A stretch of 64,000 nucleotides of DNA from NCED01 sp035493955 (GCA_035493955.1 DATJHI010000023.1:62001-126000); one strand, 5' to 3'. Numbered from the stretch's first letter, positions 16,530 through 26,449 are shown. Notes: a model not told the origin generated them from the letters alone. Program-made: numbers and translations.

Positions 16530-17954
16530 TCAGGTCGGGGTCTTGAGCGCGGCGGCGGGCTCCACGACCACGGGCTCCGCGCCGGGGGCCGGGGCCCTCT
16601 GGTCTTCGTGCAAGGTGGTTCCCCTGAACCGGCGAACGCACAGCTTCATCAGCCAGTAGGACGCCCCCGTTCCGATCACCAGCGGCACCACCGGAGCCAG
16701 GAATAGCTGGCCGATCGGCAGCATCAGGGCGATCAGCCAGGCGCCGACCATAGGACTGAGGATGGAGCCGAAGCGTCCCAGGCCATAGGCCCAGCCGATG
16801 CCCTTTGCGCGGATTTCGGTCGGGTAGATCGACCCCGCCGTCGCGTTCATGCACAAGGTGATGCCGACCAGGCAGTAGCCGGCGACGAAGATCGCGGCGC
16901 TGAGCAGGGGAACCGAGTGGCTGATATAGCCGATGGCCGCCACGGTCGGGCAGGAGACCAGGTAAAGGGCGACGATCGTCCGCACGCCGTACTTGTCGAT
17001 CAGACGTCCGGAGATCAGGGCGCCGAACACGCCGCCGACATCGAACATCGCCGCCGCGAAGGCCGTCTCTCTGATCGACAGGCCCTCGCCACGGAACAGG
17101 ATCGGCATCCAGCTATGCAGGAAATAGTTGGCCGACAGGAAGGTGAGGTAGAGCACCCAGATCAGCGGGGTGATGCCCGCCAGACCGTCGGTGAACAGCC
17201 GCGTGACGTTGCCGCTCTGAGCCTTCTGGATCCGCGGGCCCGGCACGACGAAGGTGACGTCGGGAGTCGCCAGCAGCCGGGGATCGAGACGGCCGGCGAT
17301 CTTCCAGATCTTCTCCTTCGGCTTGTTGTTGACGACCATGAATTTCAGCGATTCCGGCAACATCACCACGCCGAGCGCGCCCAGCACCAGCGGGGCTATC
17401 CCGCCGATGAGGAACAGAGGCCGCCAACCGTGAGCCCCTTCCAGGACGCCGCTGGCCACGGCCGGCAACATGGAGCCGAAGGTGAGCCCGGTCTGGGCCA
17501 GCACGATCATGGTCGCGCGGACCCGCTGGGGAGCGTATTCGGCCATCAGGGCCACGGAATTGGCAGGCACCCCGCCCAGGCCGATGCCGATCAGGAACCG
17601 CAGGACCAGCAGTTCGGTCAGATTGTCCGCCCCGGCGGTGAACAGCGAGACCACGCCGACCAGGGCGAGGCCGAAGAACAGGGCCGGCCGTCGTCCGAAC
17701 CGGTCCCCGATCCAGCCGAACAGCGGGGCGCCGAACAGCATGCCCACCAGGCTGGCGCTGAACACCGGCCCGAGGGCCGTCTTATTGATGTGCAGTTCCT
17801 TGACGATGCCGGGCGCGCCGAAGCCGATGGCCTGCAGATCGTAGCCGTCGGCGAGCATCAGGCAGAACAGCAGGATGACCAATACGACGTGGAAGCGCCG
17901 TATGGGCTGTTCATCGATTAGTTTGGAGATATCGACGGTCTTGCCTTCGCTCAT
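16530..17954 (-). CDS. MFS aromatic acid:H+ symporter
   Basis: A 474-residue MFS protein of the AAHS family (PcaK/BenK/MhbT type). Signature DGYDLQAIGFGAPGIVKEL in helix 1, with the essential Asp pair, then GWIGDRFGRRPAL and MLPESLKFMV. It would import a benzoate-like or hydroxy-aromatic acid with protons. Position between an exported esterase and UbiX/aldehyde dehydrogenase genes fits uptake of the cluster's substrate. The specific acid cannot be read from sequence. Confidence 0.9.
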   Translation of the reverse strand: MSEGKTVDISKLIDEQPIRRFHVVLVILLFCLMLADGYDLQAIGFGAPGIVKELHINKTALGPVFSASLVGMLFGAPLFGWIGDRFGRRPALFFGLALVGVVSLFTAGADNLTELLVLRFLIGIGLGGVPANSVALMAEYAPQRVRATMIVLAQTGLTFGSMLPAVASGVLEGAHGWRPLFLIGGIAPLVLGALGVVMLPESLKFMVVNNKPKEKIWKIAGRLDPRLLATPDVTFVVPGPRIQKAQSGNVTRLFTDGLAGITPLIWVLYLTFLSANYFLHSWMPILFRGEGLSIRETAFAAAMFDVGGVFGALISGRLIDKYGVRTIVALYLVSCPTVAAIGYISHSVPLLSAAIFVAGYCLVGITLCMNATAGSIYPTEIRAKGIGWAYGLGRFGSILSPMVGAWLIALMLPIGQLFLAPVVPLVIGTGASYWLMKLCVRRFRGTTLHEDQRAPAPGAEPVVVEPAAALKTPT

Positions 17955-18102
17955 CGCGCCCGTTCCCTACACATTCTATTTTTTGACTGAAATCGTCATC
18001 GATCGTGCTTGGCGGGGTCGAAGCCGGGGCACGGTAAGCGCCTCTTCGGCCACTCTGGCCCGCCATTTCCAATACGTAAAGCGCCGCCTGAGCCCGCGCT
18101 CA

Positions 18103-18684
18103 TCAAGCCTGGTCCTCTGGTGCGGCGGCCGAATCCTTCCACCGTTTTATCGCAACGTTGAGGTCGAATAAGTCCAAAGCGCGGCCAATCGTATGATTGA
18201 TCAGATCATCGAGGGTTTTCGGCCTGGAATAGAAGGCGGGAACCGGCGGGGCGATGACGCCGCCCATCTCGGTGACCTGCGCCATGCTGCGCAGATGGCC
18301 GGCGTGCAGGGGCGTTTCCCTGACCAGAAGCACCAGGCGGCGCTTCTCCTTCAGGGTCACGTCCGCGGCGCGGGACAACAGGCTGGAGGTCACGCCGCTG
18401 GCGATCTCCGACAGGCTGCGGATGGAGCAGGGCGCCACCAGCATGCCCATGGTCTTGAACGACCCGCTGGAGATCGCCGCGGCGATGTCCTCGATCCGAT
18501 AGGTCACGGTCGCCAGGCGTTCGACCTCGGCGATCTTCATGTCCGTCTCGTGCGCCAGGGTGACCTGGGCCGCGCGGCTCATGACCAGGTGGGTCTCGAC
18601 GCCCGCGTCGCGCAAAAGCTCCAGGGCCCGGATGCCGTAGACGACCCCCGACGCGCCCGAGATTCCAACGACCAGACGTTTCAT
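18103..18684 (-). CDS. ubiX: UbiX flavin prenyltransferase
   Basis: A 193-residue protein with the GISGASGVVYGIRALELL nucleotide-binding start, the APCSIRSLSEIASG segment and RETPLHAGHLRSM, all typical of UbiX/Pad1. It makes prenylated FMN from FMN and dimethylallyl phosphate, the cofactor of UbiD enzymes. Two UbiD genes flank this block. The dimethylallyl-binding and catalytic Ser/Glu region appears intact. The gap to the aldehyde dehydrogenase upstream is 24 bases, consistent with one operon. Confidence 0.93.
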   Translation of the reverse strand: MKRLVVGISGASGVVYGIRALELLRDAGVETHLVMSRAAQVTLAHETDMKIAEVERLATVTYRIEDIAAAISSGSFKTMGMLVAPCSIRSLSEIASGVTSSLLSRAADVTLKEKRRLVLLVRETPLHAGHLRSMAQVTEMGGVIAPPVPAFYSRPKTLDDLINHTIGRALDLFDLNVAIKRWKDSAAAPEDQA

Positions 18685-18708
18685 CGCGGGCGGCCCTGGT
18701 TCACCGTC

Positions 18709-20181
18709 CTAGCCTTCGAACGTGGTCATGGTCTGGCTTTGCATGTATTCGCGCAGGCCTTCGATGCCGGACCGCCGGCCCACGCCGCTCTGCTTGAACC
18801 CGCCATAGGGCGCGCGGCGGTTGACGCTCCGGGTCCCGTGGGTGTTCACGAACACCGTCCCAGACTGGATCCTCCGGGCCAGGGCCAGGGCCTTGTCGGT
18901 GTCCCGGCTCCAGACCGAGCCGCCCAGGCCGTAGATGCTGGCGTTCACGCGGGCGACGGCGTCGTCGAGGTCGCGGTATTTCAGGATCGGCAGGGCCGCG
19001 CAGAACTGTTCCTCGGTCACCAGGGGCGCGTCGTCGGGAACGTCGGTCACCACGGTCGGGCGCATGAAATAGCCCTCGGCAAAGGTCGCCGGGTCGTCGA
19101 TCCGGCCGAACTCCCGCACCGTCGCGCCGCGGCTCTTGGCGTCGGCGATCAGATTGAAGGCGCGCTGCTGCGATTCACGGGTGTGCAGGGGTCCCATGGT
19201 GACCCCCGGCTTCAGGCCGTCGCCGACGACGATCCGGTCGACCGCCTTGGTGAAGGCGGCGATGAAATCTTCGTGGATCGATTCCGGGACGTAGATGCGC
19301 TTGATCGCCATGCAGATCTGGCCGGCCATGCGGAAGACGATGTCGGCCATCCGGCTCATGGTCTCGTCGCCGAGATCCACGTCTTCAAGCACGAGGGCCG
19401 CGTCGTTGCCGCCGAGTTCGGCGGTGATGCTTTTGATGCTCTGGGCGGCGTTGGCGATGATCTTGCGCGCCGAGGGAACGCTGCCGGTGAAGGCGATCTT
19501 GCCCACGTCCGGGTGCATGGTCAGGGTGTCGCCGATGTCGAGGGGCAGGCCGGAGATGATGTTGAGCAGGCCCGGGGGCAGCGCTTCGGCCAGCAGCTCC
19601 GCCGTCTCGATCAGGGCCAGGGGGCAGGATTCGGGGACCTTGAGCACCACGCCGTTGCCGGCCAGCAGGGCCGGTATGATCTGCAGGGCGGCGAGGGTGA
19701 CCGGGCTGTTCCACGGCACGATGCCGACCACCACGCCATAAGGGACATAGTGGACGATGGTGCGCCCGTTGGGCGCCGGCAGCTGCTGTTCAGCATCGAC
19801 TTCCGCGGCCAGCTCCAGGGTCAGCCGGGCCACCGGCGGGATGGCCGAAAGCTCGCCCTTGGCGTCGGCGAAGGTCTTGCCGTTCTCACGGCTGTAGAGC
19901 GTGGCGCGCGCCTCGATGCCCTGTTCGATCCGGTCGACGCCCCGCGCCATGATCTCGGCGCGCTGCTGGAAGGTCTTGGCCGCCCAGGCCGGCTGCGCGG
20001 CCTTGGCCGCCGCGACGGCGCGGTTCACGTCGTCAGGGGTGCATTGCACGATGGTGCCGACGATCTCCGCCGCGTGGGCGGGGTTGCGCACCTCGATCCG
20101 ACGACCGGCCATGACCTTCTGGCCGCCGATCAGCATGCCGGCTTCGAGCACCGGAGCCCGGGTTAGCGTCGTATCCTGCAT
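18709..20181 (-). CDS. NAD(P)-dependent aldehyde dehydrogenase
   Basis: A 490-residue enzyme of the ALDH superfamily, with GIVPWNSPVTLAALQIIPAL, AFTGSVPSARKI, AELGGNDAALV and the catalytic cysteine in AGQICMAIKR. The C-terminal APYGGFKQSGVGR is typical. Benzaldehyde or vanillin dehydrogenases in aromatic clusters look alike. Placed with a ThDP decarboxylase, it would turn the aldehyde product into an acid, as in the mandelate route; the actual substrate is unproven. Confidence 0.9.
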   Translation of the reverse strand: MQDTTLTRAPVLEAGMLIGGQKVMAGRRIEVRNPAHAAEIVGTIVQCTPDDVNRAVAAAKAAQPAWAAKTFQQRAEIMARGVDRIEQGIEARATLYSRENGKTFADAKGELSAIPPVARLTLELAAEVDAEQQLPAPNGRTIVHYVPYGVVVGIVPWNSPVTLAALQIIPALLAGNGVVLKVPESCPLALIETAELLAEALPPGLLNIISGLPLDIGDTLTMHPDVGKIAFTGSVPSARKIIANAAQSIKSITAELGGNDAALVLEDVDLGDETMSRMADIVFRMAGQICMAIKRIYVPESIHEDFIAAFTKAVDRIVVGDGLKPGVTMGPLHTRESQQRAFNLIADAKSRGATVREFGRIDDPATFAEGYFMRPTVVTDVPDDAPLVTEEQFCAALPILKYRDLDDAVARVNASIYGLGGSVWSRDTDKALALARRIQSGTVFVNTHGTRSVNRRAPYGGFKQSGVGRRSGIEGLREYMQSQTMTTFEG

Positions 20182-20210
20182 GGACCCACCTACTCTGTTT
20201 TTGACGTTCG

Positions 20211-20807
20211 TCAGCCCGGGACGGCGCGGAGCAGCCGACAGTAGTCGGCAAGCCGGTCGACCTCCGCCAAGGCGAACGAGAGATTTGATTTATCTACGAA
20301 AACGCCGTCCTTGATCTTTTCCCGGACGCCGCCGATGACCACCTGCTTGCCCGGAACGACGAAGGCGGAACAGGCGATCAAGGTCTCGTGCATCTGGGCC
20401 TGCGCCCGCACCCCGCCGGTGAAGGCGGGGGAGTTGGAGATGATCAGCGCCGGCTTGCCCTTGAGGCACGATTTCTGGCTAGGGCGAGACGCCCAGTCGA
20501 GGACGTTCTTCAGCACCCCCGGAATCCCGTGGCTGTATTCGGGGGTGCAGATGATCAGCCCGTCAGCGGCGGCGATCTTCTCCCGGAACGCGCGCACGGC
20601 CTCCAGGGCCTCCTCCTCGTCCTCGTCCTCGTTGTAGAGGGGAAGGTCCGGCAGGAGCAGGTCGAGGCTCATGCTCGGGGGCAATTGCTTCCCCAACTCC
20701 CGCAGGATCGCAGTCGAATAGGCGGCGCGGCGGAGGCTGCCGCTAAGGCCGAGAAAGCGCAGGCCCGGCTGGGGGCCGTCGTCCCGGTTTATGTCGAAGG
20801 CATTCAT
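20211..20807 (-). CDS. NAD(P)H-dependent FMN reductase
   Basis: A 198-residue flavodoxin-fold reductase. FLGLSGSLRRAAYS binds the FMN phosphate and CTPEYSHGIPGVLKNVLDWA is the hallmark motif of the NADPH-dependent FMN reductase (ChrR/azoreductase-like) family. It carries an acidic insert (EDEDEEEALE). It may supply reduced FMN for UbiX or an unseen monooxygenase. The ATG at 20807 sits immediately before the family opening; longer upstream frame overlaps the next gene and is spurious. Confidence 0.87.
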   Translation of the reverse strand: MNAFDINRDDGPQPGLRFLGLSGSLRRAAYSTAILRELGKQLPPSMSLDLLLPDLPLYNEDEDEEEALEAVRAFREKIAAADGLIICTPEYSHGIPGVLKNVLDWASRPSQKSCLKGKPALIISNSPAFTGGVRAQAQMHETLIACSAFVVPGKQVVIGGVREKIKDGVFVDKSNLSFALAEVDRLADYCRLLRAVPG

Positions 20808-20830
20808 GTGCGCGCGCCCTTCCAAAAAGC

Positions 20831-22546
20831 CTAGGGCCCGCGGCAGATGACGTTGAGGACCACTTGCCGCTTTTCGTCCTGGATCACCTTCAGCGAACGC
20901 TCGAGGGCCGGCAGCATCTGGGCCGGGTCCTCGACCCGCTCGCCGTATCCGCCCGCCACCTCGACCGTCTTCTCGAAATCCATCTCCGGATTGAAGTAGG
21001 TCAGCGGCTCCTTGCCGCTCTTGGCGGCGTAGCCGTCGGCGTAGACGTCGAGCGTGCTGCGCTTCACCGCGCCCCACATCTTGTTGTTGAAGATGACGGT
21101 CAGGGTCGGCAGCCTTTCCGCCGCCGAGACGTAGTGGGCGGGCAGGGGATTGCCGAACATGTAGGAGCCGTCGCCCAAGGTGGTGATGACCAGCTTGTCC
21201 GGCGCGGCCGCCTTGGCGCCCAGGGCCACGCCCAGGCCCCAGCCCAGGCCGCCGGCGGCGCCGACGTAGAACAGGGTGCCGGGCTTGTTGAAGCGCATGT
21301 GCTCGACCATCAGGGGCGATTCCTTGATGACGATCGCGTCCTCGCCCTTCACCTGGTCGATGCAGTGGGAGATCCAGGCGTTCGACATCGGGCTGGAGTC
21401 GCGCACCTTGGCCAACTGGGCCTTCCACTGGGCGCGCTGTTCGGCGCGCTGGGCGGTCAGGCGCTGGCGACGGGCCTCCACGCGCTGGGCCGCGGCGCCG
21501 TGGCGGGTGGCCAGGGCCTCGGTGAGGGTGGTCAGGGTCGGGCCGAGCAGGCCGGTGATGGCCAGGTCGCACTCGAAGGTGCGCATCGGATAACCGGCGA
21601 ACAGCGGATCGACGCCGAGGTGGATGATCTTGGCGTCGGAGTTGGGGGCGACCTTGTTGGGGATCCACGGCACGTCGCAATCGACGACGATGATCAGGTC
21701 GGCGGCCTTCAGCATGGAGTCCGGATCATAGCCGAGGTTCATCGGGTGATCGGTCTCGAGGCACATGTAGCGCGGCTTGCGCTGGGTCACCGGCAGGGCG
21801 AAGGCGTCGGCGAAGGCGCCGAGCTTGGCCACGTCGCTCTCTTCGCGGCCGGCGCTGGCGGTGATGATCAGCGGGTTCTCCGCCCGGGCGATCATGTCCG
21901 CGGCTTCGTCGATGGCGTTGAGGTCGGGGTAGGGCGCGGAGGCGGTGCGATGCCGGCTCGGCGACTGGTAGCTGCGCGTATAGGGCGCGGCCAGGACCTC
22001 GCGGGGCAGGGTGAGGTAGATCGGCCCCTTGGGTTCGGCGCAGGCCATGTTGATGGCCCGGTCGATGGCGCCTTCCAGCACCTCGCCGTTGGGAAGCTGG
22101 TAGTCCCACTTGGTCATCTCGCGGACCAGGGCGCCCTGGTCGCGCAGTTCCTGGGGCCAGTGGATTTCGCCGGAACGCTCGCCGCGCAGGCCGCCGTTTT
22201 CGGTGAAGGGGGTGCGGCCGGCGGTGAACAGGACGGGGATGTTGCCGCGCCAGGCGTTCATCACGCCGCACACCGCGTTGGCCGTGCCCACGTCGACGTG
22301 GACCATGACCAGCTGCGGCTTGCCGGACTTCAGGTAGTAGCCCATCGCCATCGAGATGGCCACGTTCTCATGCGGCACCGTGACCGGCTTGGGCGTCTTG
22401 GTCCCGTTGGCCTCCGCCTTGGCGTAAGCCTCGATCAGCGGGGCGAAATCGGTGCCCGCGTTGGCGAATAGGTAATCCACCCCGCGATCGGCCATGATCG
22501 CCAGATAGGCGTCGGCCACGGTTCCGTCGACAGTCTTCGTAACCAC
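20831..22546 (-). CDS. ThDP-dependent decarboxylase, benzoylformate/acetolactate synthase-like
   Basis: A 571-residue thiamine diphosphate enzyme. The cofactor-activating glutamate lies in VPHENVAISMAMG, and the ThDP/Mg motif is TLGDGSYMFGNP ending in IFNNKMW. Large middle domain with DLIIVVDCDVPWIPN. In aromatic clusters such enzymes decarboxylate aryl-alpha-keto acids to aldehydes. A GTG at 22546 preceded by GGGGAGAC is chosen over the more distant GTG at 22600, because it has the good ribosome site. It is followed by the reductase and aldehyde dehydrogenase genes. Confidence 0.87.
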   Translation of the reverse strand: MVTKTVDGTVADAYLAIMADRGVDYLFANAGTDFAPLIEAYAKAEANGTKTPKPVTVPHENVAISMAMGYYLKSGKPQLVMVHVDVGTANAVCGVMNAWRGNIPVLFTAGRTPFTENGGLRGERSGEIHWPQELRDQGALVREMTKWDYQLPNGEVLEGAIDRAINMACAEPKGPIYLTLPREVLAAPYTRSYQSPSRHRTASAPYPDLNAIDEAADMIARAENPLIITASAGREESDVAKLGAFADAFALPVTQRKPRYMCLETDHPMNLGYDPDSMLKAADLIIVVDCDVPWIPNKVAPNSDAKIIHLGVDPLFAGYPMRTFECDLAITGLLGPTLTTLTEALATRHGAAAQRVEARRQRLTAQRAEQRAQWKAQLAKVRDSSPMSNAWISHCIDQVKGEDAIVIKESPLMVEHMRFNKPGTLFYVGAAGGLGWGLGVALGAKAAAPDKLVITTLGDGSYMFGNPLPAHYVSAAERLPTLTVIFNNKMWGAVKRSTLDVYADGYAAKSGKEPLTYFNPEMDFEKTVEVAGGYGERVEDPAQMLPALERSLKVIQDEKRQVVLNVICRGP

Positions 22547-22841
22547 CTGAGCTAGTCTCCCCTGGGCCCCTGACGACGCGAAGGTCGCGGCAGGTCTCAC
22601 CCCTAACTTGTTGCCTATAATGCGTTTTTAATCCGGCTCTGGCCGGATTCGCGCGGCCAGCGTCACGTCTTATCGGGTGTCGTCCCCGCCTGGCGCGGGG
22701 CCGTCGCGAGCTTGCCGCAGCCTGATAGGCCGGCCGCGGCAAGCGAAGGTCCAACCCGCTCGTGGCTGGTCTCCAGTCCGTTCAACCGCGAAAAACCGCG
22801 TCTCCCTCGCGCGCCTTCGACGGCCTGGATGGCGCGCCGGC

Positions 22842-23768
22842 CTAGGCGGCGCGTTCGCTGGCCAGCGGCACGGGCTCCATGTAGCCGGGGAAGTCCCCGG
22901 TGTTGCCGAAGCCCCACTGGACCCGATCGGTGCCTTCGGGCCAGACCTTCGGTCGAATGGGGAATTCCTCGTGCCAGGGCCGCGGCTCGAAGTAGCCGAG
23001 CTCCTCGTCCCGCATCTTGTCCAGTTCGGCGAAGAACTCGACCCGGATGTTGTCGGGGTTGCGGTGGTAGGCGGCGATGTTGTGGCCGACCACGTGGCGG
23101 GTCGGACCGAACACCAGCGGGATCTTGTTCTCGGTGAGGTACTGGCAGGCGTCGAACACCGCGCCGCGGTCGCGAAGTTCGAAGGCGATGTGCAGCAGCC
23201 CTTCCTTCGGGTGGCGGGCGAAGTTGATCGTGTGGTGGTCTGAGCCGCAGCGCAGGAACGAGAAGCGTTCGGCGATCCAGTCGGATTCACGGAAGCCGAG
23301 AACGTCGCAATAGAACTTCGACATCTTCTTGGCATCGTTCACCCGGGTGGCCACGTGGCCGAACTTCACCGGCGTATGGCCAGCCGTCGTGGGTTTGACG
23401 GACGGCCACTCATAATCGGAATAAATTTCCACGAAGGTGCCGGCCGGATCGGTGAAGGCGATGGCGTTCCGGACGCCCGGGGTGATGTCCGAGCGCCGCT
23501 CGACCTGGACGCCTTCCTCGTTGAGCTTGGCGGCGAGCTCGTCGAGGTCGCTGTCGGGCGCCACCTGGAAGGCGGTCTTGAGCAGGGCGCCGCGCTCGTT
23601 CCCGCGCTCGAGGGCGACCACTTCCTCGCCGAACTGGGTCGTCATGAGGCAGTGGTTTTCGCTCCTGTCGACGGCCTTGAAGCCGATGACATTGGTCCAG
23701 TAGTCAATCTGCTGGTCGAGATCGGGCGTGCTGAACGTGGCGTGGGCCAGTCGCTTTACCTGGATCAT
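22842..23768 (-). CDS. VOC-family extradiol-type dioxygenase
   Basis: A 308-residue two-domain vicinal-oxygen-chelate protein. The C-terminal domain keeps the metal pattern: KFGHVATRVND (first His), GLLHIAFELRD (second His) and NIRVEFFAELD (Glu), as in catechol 2,3-dioxygenases. VVGHNIAAYHRNPDN contains the usual substrate-side His/Tyr region. It probably opens a catecholic ring by meta-cleavage. The N-terminal domain lacks a full metal set, typical of this class. 235-base gaps lie on both sides, so it may have its own promoter. Confidence 0.85.
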   Translation of the reverse strand: MIQVKRLAHATFSTPDLDQQIDYWTNVIGFKAVDRSENHCLMTTQFGEEVVALERGNERGALLKTAFQVAPDSDLDELAAKLNEEGVQVERRSDITPGVRNAIAFTDPAGTFVEIYSDYEWPSVKPTTAGHTPVKFGHVATRVNDAKKMSKFYCDVLGFRESDWIAERFSFLRCGSDHHTINFARHPKEGLLHIAFELRDRGAVFDACQYLTENKIPLVFGPTRHVVGHNIAAYHRNPDNIRVEFFAELDKMRDEELGYFEPRPWHEEFPIRPKVWPEGTDRVQWGFGNTGDFPGYMEPVPLASERAA

Positions 23769-24004
23769 CTAGTCCTCCGAGATCTTCACTGTCGGCTCGG
23801 CGACCCGTAAAGGCGGCCTTTGTCCTTGAGCCATTGACCCGCGCCAATCGTTGGCGAATGGGCAAGGGCGCCAACTATTATTTTGCCCAAAACGCCTGGG
23901 AAGGCAACGAATCTCTTGGCGCCTCCGGTCCTGCCCAGGACCCCGGGGCGACTCCGGGGCCTGGGAGGCCGAGGGCGGGCCTCGCCGTGAGAAGTTATGT
24001 GGGG

Positions 24005-24916
24005 TCAGCCCATCGTGTTCACAAGTTCGCCCAGACCCTCGATCCGGATGCGAATCACGTCGCCCTTGTTCAGGAACTCGCCCCTGCCGGCGCCGACCCC
24101 GGCCGGCGTGCCGGTGAGGATGACGTCGCCGGGCCAGAGGGTGAAATTGCGAGACAGATCAGCGATCTGCTCCCGGATATTGAAGATCATCCTGGAGGAG
24201 TTCGACTGCTGCTTCACCACCCCGTTCACTTCGAGCGTGATGTCGAGGTCTTGCGGGTCGGCGACGTCGCGGGCCAGGGTTATGGCGGGCCCGAGCGGGC
24301 AGGAGCCGTCCCAGTTCTTGTGCGCCACCCAATCGAACTTGAAGGGATTCACGTCAGGCAGCTGGTCGCGCTTGTTCAGGTCCCGGGCCGACAGGTCGTT
24401 GGCGATGGTGTAGCCCAGGACATAGTCGAGAGCGTCCTCCTCGGAGACCTGGAACGCCTTCTTGCCGATCACCACGGCGAGTTCGGCCTCCCAGTCGATC
24501 TTCTTGGCGCGCGGGTGCATGGCCACGATCGAATTGGTTCCGGTGAGGCAATGCCTGGTCTTCAGGAACTGCCAGGAGCGCACGCCGATCGCCTTGGGGT
24601 CTGCGATCGGCCGCCCTGCCTGGGCCGCCATCTCGGCCACGTGGTCGGAATAGTTGGCGCCGACGCAGAAGATGCCGCCGGGATCGGTGATCGGCGCCAG
24701 GAGCTTGGCCGAGGCGAGGGGCGCGCCCAGGCTGTCGGCCTTGGCGGCGACGGCTTCCAGCCGCGGCAGGTTGGCGTCCCAACCGGAGATCAGGGCGAGC
24801 ATGCTGCGATCGGCTTCGCGTCCGGTCGCGGCGGCGACCTCCACGACCTTGTCCCCGACGATGAGGGCGGCGGACGGACCGGAGCCCGAGTCGATGGTGG
24901 CCAGCTGGAATTTCAT
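24005..24916 (-). CDS. FAH-family hydrolase
   Basis: A 303-residue fumarylacetoacetate hydrolase-family protein. The metal residues are recognisable: IFCVGANYSDHVAEM start, IDWEAELAVVIGKKA (Glu-x-Glu), GYTIANDLSARDLNK and the DVILTGTPAGVGAGRGEFL end. The family acts after ring cleavage as hydratase, decarboxylase or C-C hydrolase. It sits between the dioxygenase and the second UbiD, consistent with a meta-cleavage route. Exact reaction not assignable. Confidence 0.88.
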   Translation of the reverse strand: MKFQLATIDSGSGPSAALIVGDKVVEVAAATGREADRSMLALISGWDANLPRLEAVAAKADSLGAPLASAKLLAPITDPGGIFCVGANYSDHVAEMAAQAGRPIADPKAIGVRSWQFLKTRHCLTGTNSIVAMHPRAKKIDWEAELAVVIGKKAFQVSEEDALDYVLGYTIANDLSARDLNKRDQLPDVNPFKFDWVAHKNWDGSCPLGPAITLARDVADPQDLDITLEVNGVVKQQSNSSRMIFNIREQIADLSRNFTLWPGDVILTGTPAGVGAGRGEFLNKGDVIRIRIEGLGELVNTMG

Positions 24917-24976
24917 GGGATTGGTCTCTGCGATGTGGATGTAGGCGAGCGGGAAATCGGGCCTAGGTCAGGCCGT

Positions 24977-26449
24977 TCACGGAAACAGATGGGGCCATTT
25001 GCTCATCACCTGTTCCTTCAGCTCGGGGCTGGCTTCGGCCACGGGCGGGAACTGGCGGCCCCAGGGCCGGCAGGCGTCCACCACGGCCCGGTTGTTCTCC
25101 CACGGCGGCTCGAACAGCATCGGGTCGAGCGGGGTGCTCCAGGCGCGGCGGATGTAGTCTATGTCGTTGGGCGGGTCGCAACGGGTCGACATCGCCCAGA
25201 TCACGTCGTGGATGTTCGACGGATCGATGTCGTGGTCGACCACCACCACCCATCGGCCGGCGTAGGCGCCCGACTGGCAGTTGGCGGCCAGCATGCCGGC
25301 CTGCTTGGCGTGGCCCGGATACTTCTGTTCGATCGAGATGACGTTGAACAGCCGGCCGGCGCCGGCTTCGTGGCACCAGACCCCGCGGATGCCGGCCAAG
25401 CCGGCCTTCTCGCACTCGTCCCAGATCATCGCCGACTTCACCGTGGACCGCGCCACCGTGAAGTTGGAGGGCGGCCGCGACGGGATGGCCATGGTGATGA
25501 TGGGGTCGTTGCGGAAGTAGACCCGCTTGATGTGGACCACGGGCTGAAGGCTGGCCTCGCTGGCGTAGTAGCCCATGAACTCGCCGAACGGGCCTTCGAG
25601 CTGGTTGTCGCCCGGATACATCAACCCTTCGAGCACGATCTCCGATCCCGCGGGGAAGGGCAGGCCGTAGAGCTCGCTCTTGATCACGTCGAAGGGGCGG
25701 CCGCGCTGGCCTCCGGCGTAGTCGTATTCGGACATCCCTTCGGGCAGCTCGGCGTTGGCGCACAGGAACAACAGCGGGTCCTGGCCGCACGAGATGACGA
25801 TGGGGCACGGCTCCCCGCGGGCAAAATACGTCTCCCGGATCATCCGCCCGTGCTTGCCGGGCGAGGTCCAGATGCCGACCGTGTTCTTCGAATGCACGGC
25901 GATGCGGTAGGTGCCGATGTTGACCCAGCCCGAATCCGGGTGGCGGGTGACGCCGAGGTCCTCGGTGCCGATGTAGCGGCCGCCGTCGAGTTCGTGGACG
26001 AAGGGGGCCGGGAACCTGGTCAGGTCGATCTCGTCGTCGCGCCAGACGTTCTGGAGCACCGGGCCGGTCTCGACCACGCGCGGCGGCGTCATCTCGAAGC
26101 TGCGCTTCATCCGGGCCTTGTAGGCGCGGACGTTGTCCATGGCGTTGCGGGGTTCGGGAAGCCCCAGGACCTGGGCGAAGCGCTTGTAGGAGTTGGCGCC
26201 GCCCGAGAGGATCCGGAAGCCCTTCTGATAGCCCGGGATGTTGTCGAACAGCAGGGCAGGCTCGACGCCCGGATAGCGAGCGGTCACCGTCTCGGCCAGG
26301 GCGCTCAGCTCCAGGTGGCTGTCGGCGCCCTCGACGTGGGCCAGTTCGCCCATGCGCTCGAAGGCCGCCAGCAGATCGCGGAGGTCTTCGTGCTGCGGCC
26401 ACATCTCGGAATTCGAGGAGGCCGGCGCGCCCTTGTTTGGATCACTCAT
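24977..26449 (-). CDS. ubiD: UbiD-family prenylated-FMN decarboxylase, copy 2
   Basis: A 490-residue UbiD, the same length as and by eye roughly three-quarters identical to the copy at 14131. Active-site set intact: N177 and R182 in NIGTYR, E285 and E290 in EGPFGEFMGYY. Differences cluster in the N-terminus and in the region after PFDV(I/V)KSE (LYGLPF versus VHGLPI), hinting at altered substrate choice. The ATG at 26449 is used; the longer frame to 26656 reads into the preceding gene. First gene after an exported WEG protein in the leftward block. Confidence 0.92.
   Translation of the reverse strand: MSDPNKGAPASSNSEMWPQHEDLRDLLAAFERMGELAHVEGADSHLELSALAETVTARYPGVEPALLFDNIPGYQKGFRILSGGANSYKRFAQVLGLPEPRNAMDNVRAYKARMKRSFEMTPPRVVETGPVLQNVWRDDEIDLTRFPAPFVHELDGGRYIGTEDLGVTRHPDSGWVNIGTYRIAVHSKNTVGIWTSPGKHGRMIRETYFARGEPCPIVISCGQDPLLFLCANAELPEGMSEYDYAGGQRGRPFDVIKSELYGLPFPAGSEIVLEGLMYPGDNQLEGPFGEFMGYYASEASLQPVVHIKRVYFRNDPIITMAIPSRPPSNFTVARSTVKSAMIWDECEKAGLAGIRGVWCHEAGAGRLFNVISIEQKYPGHAKQAGMLAANCQSGAYAGRWVVVVDHDIDPSNIHDVIWAMSTRCDPPNDIDYIRRAWSTPLDPMLFEPPWENNRAVVDACRPWGRQFPPVAEASPELKEQVMSKWPHLFP

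Noticed and set aside
18193..20166. 657-codon plus-strand frame
   Set aside because: Antisense to UbiX and aldehyde dehydrogenase, both with clear family motifs.
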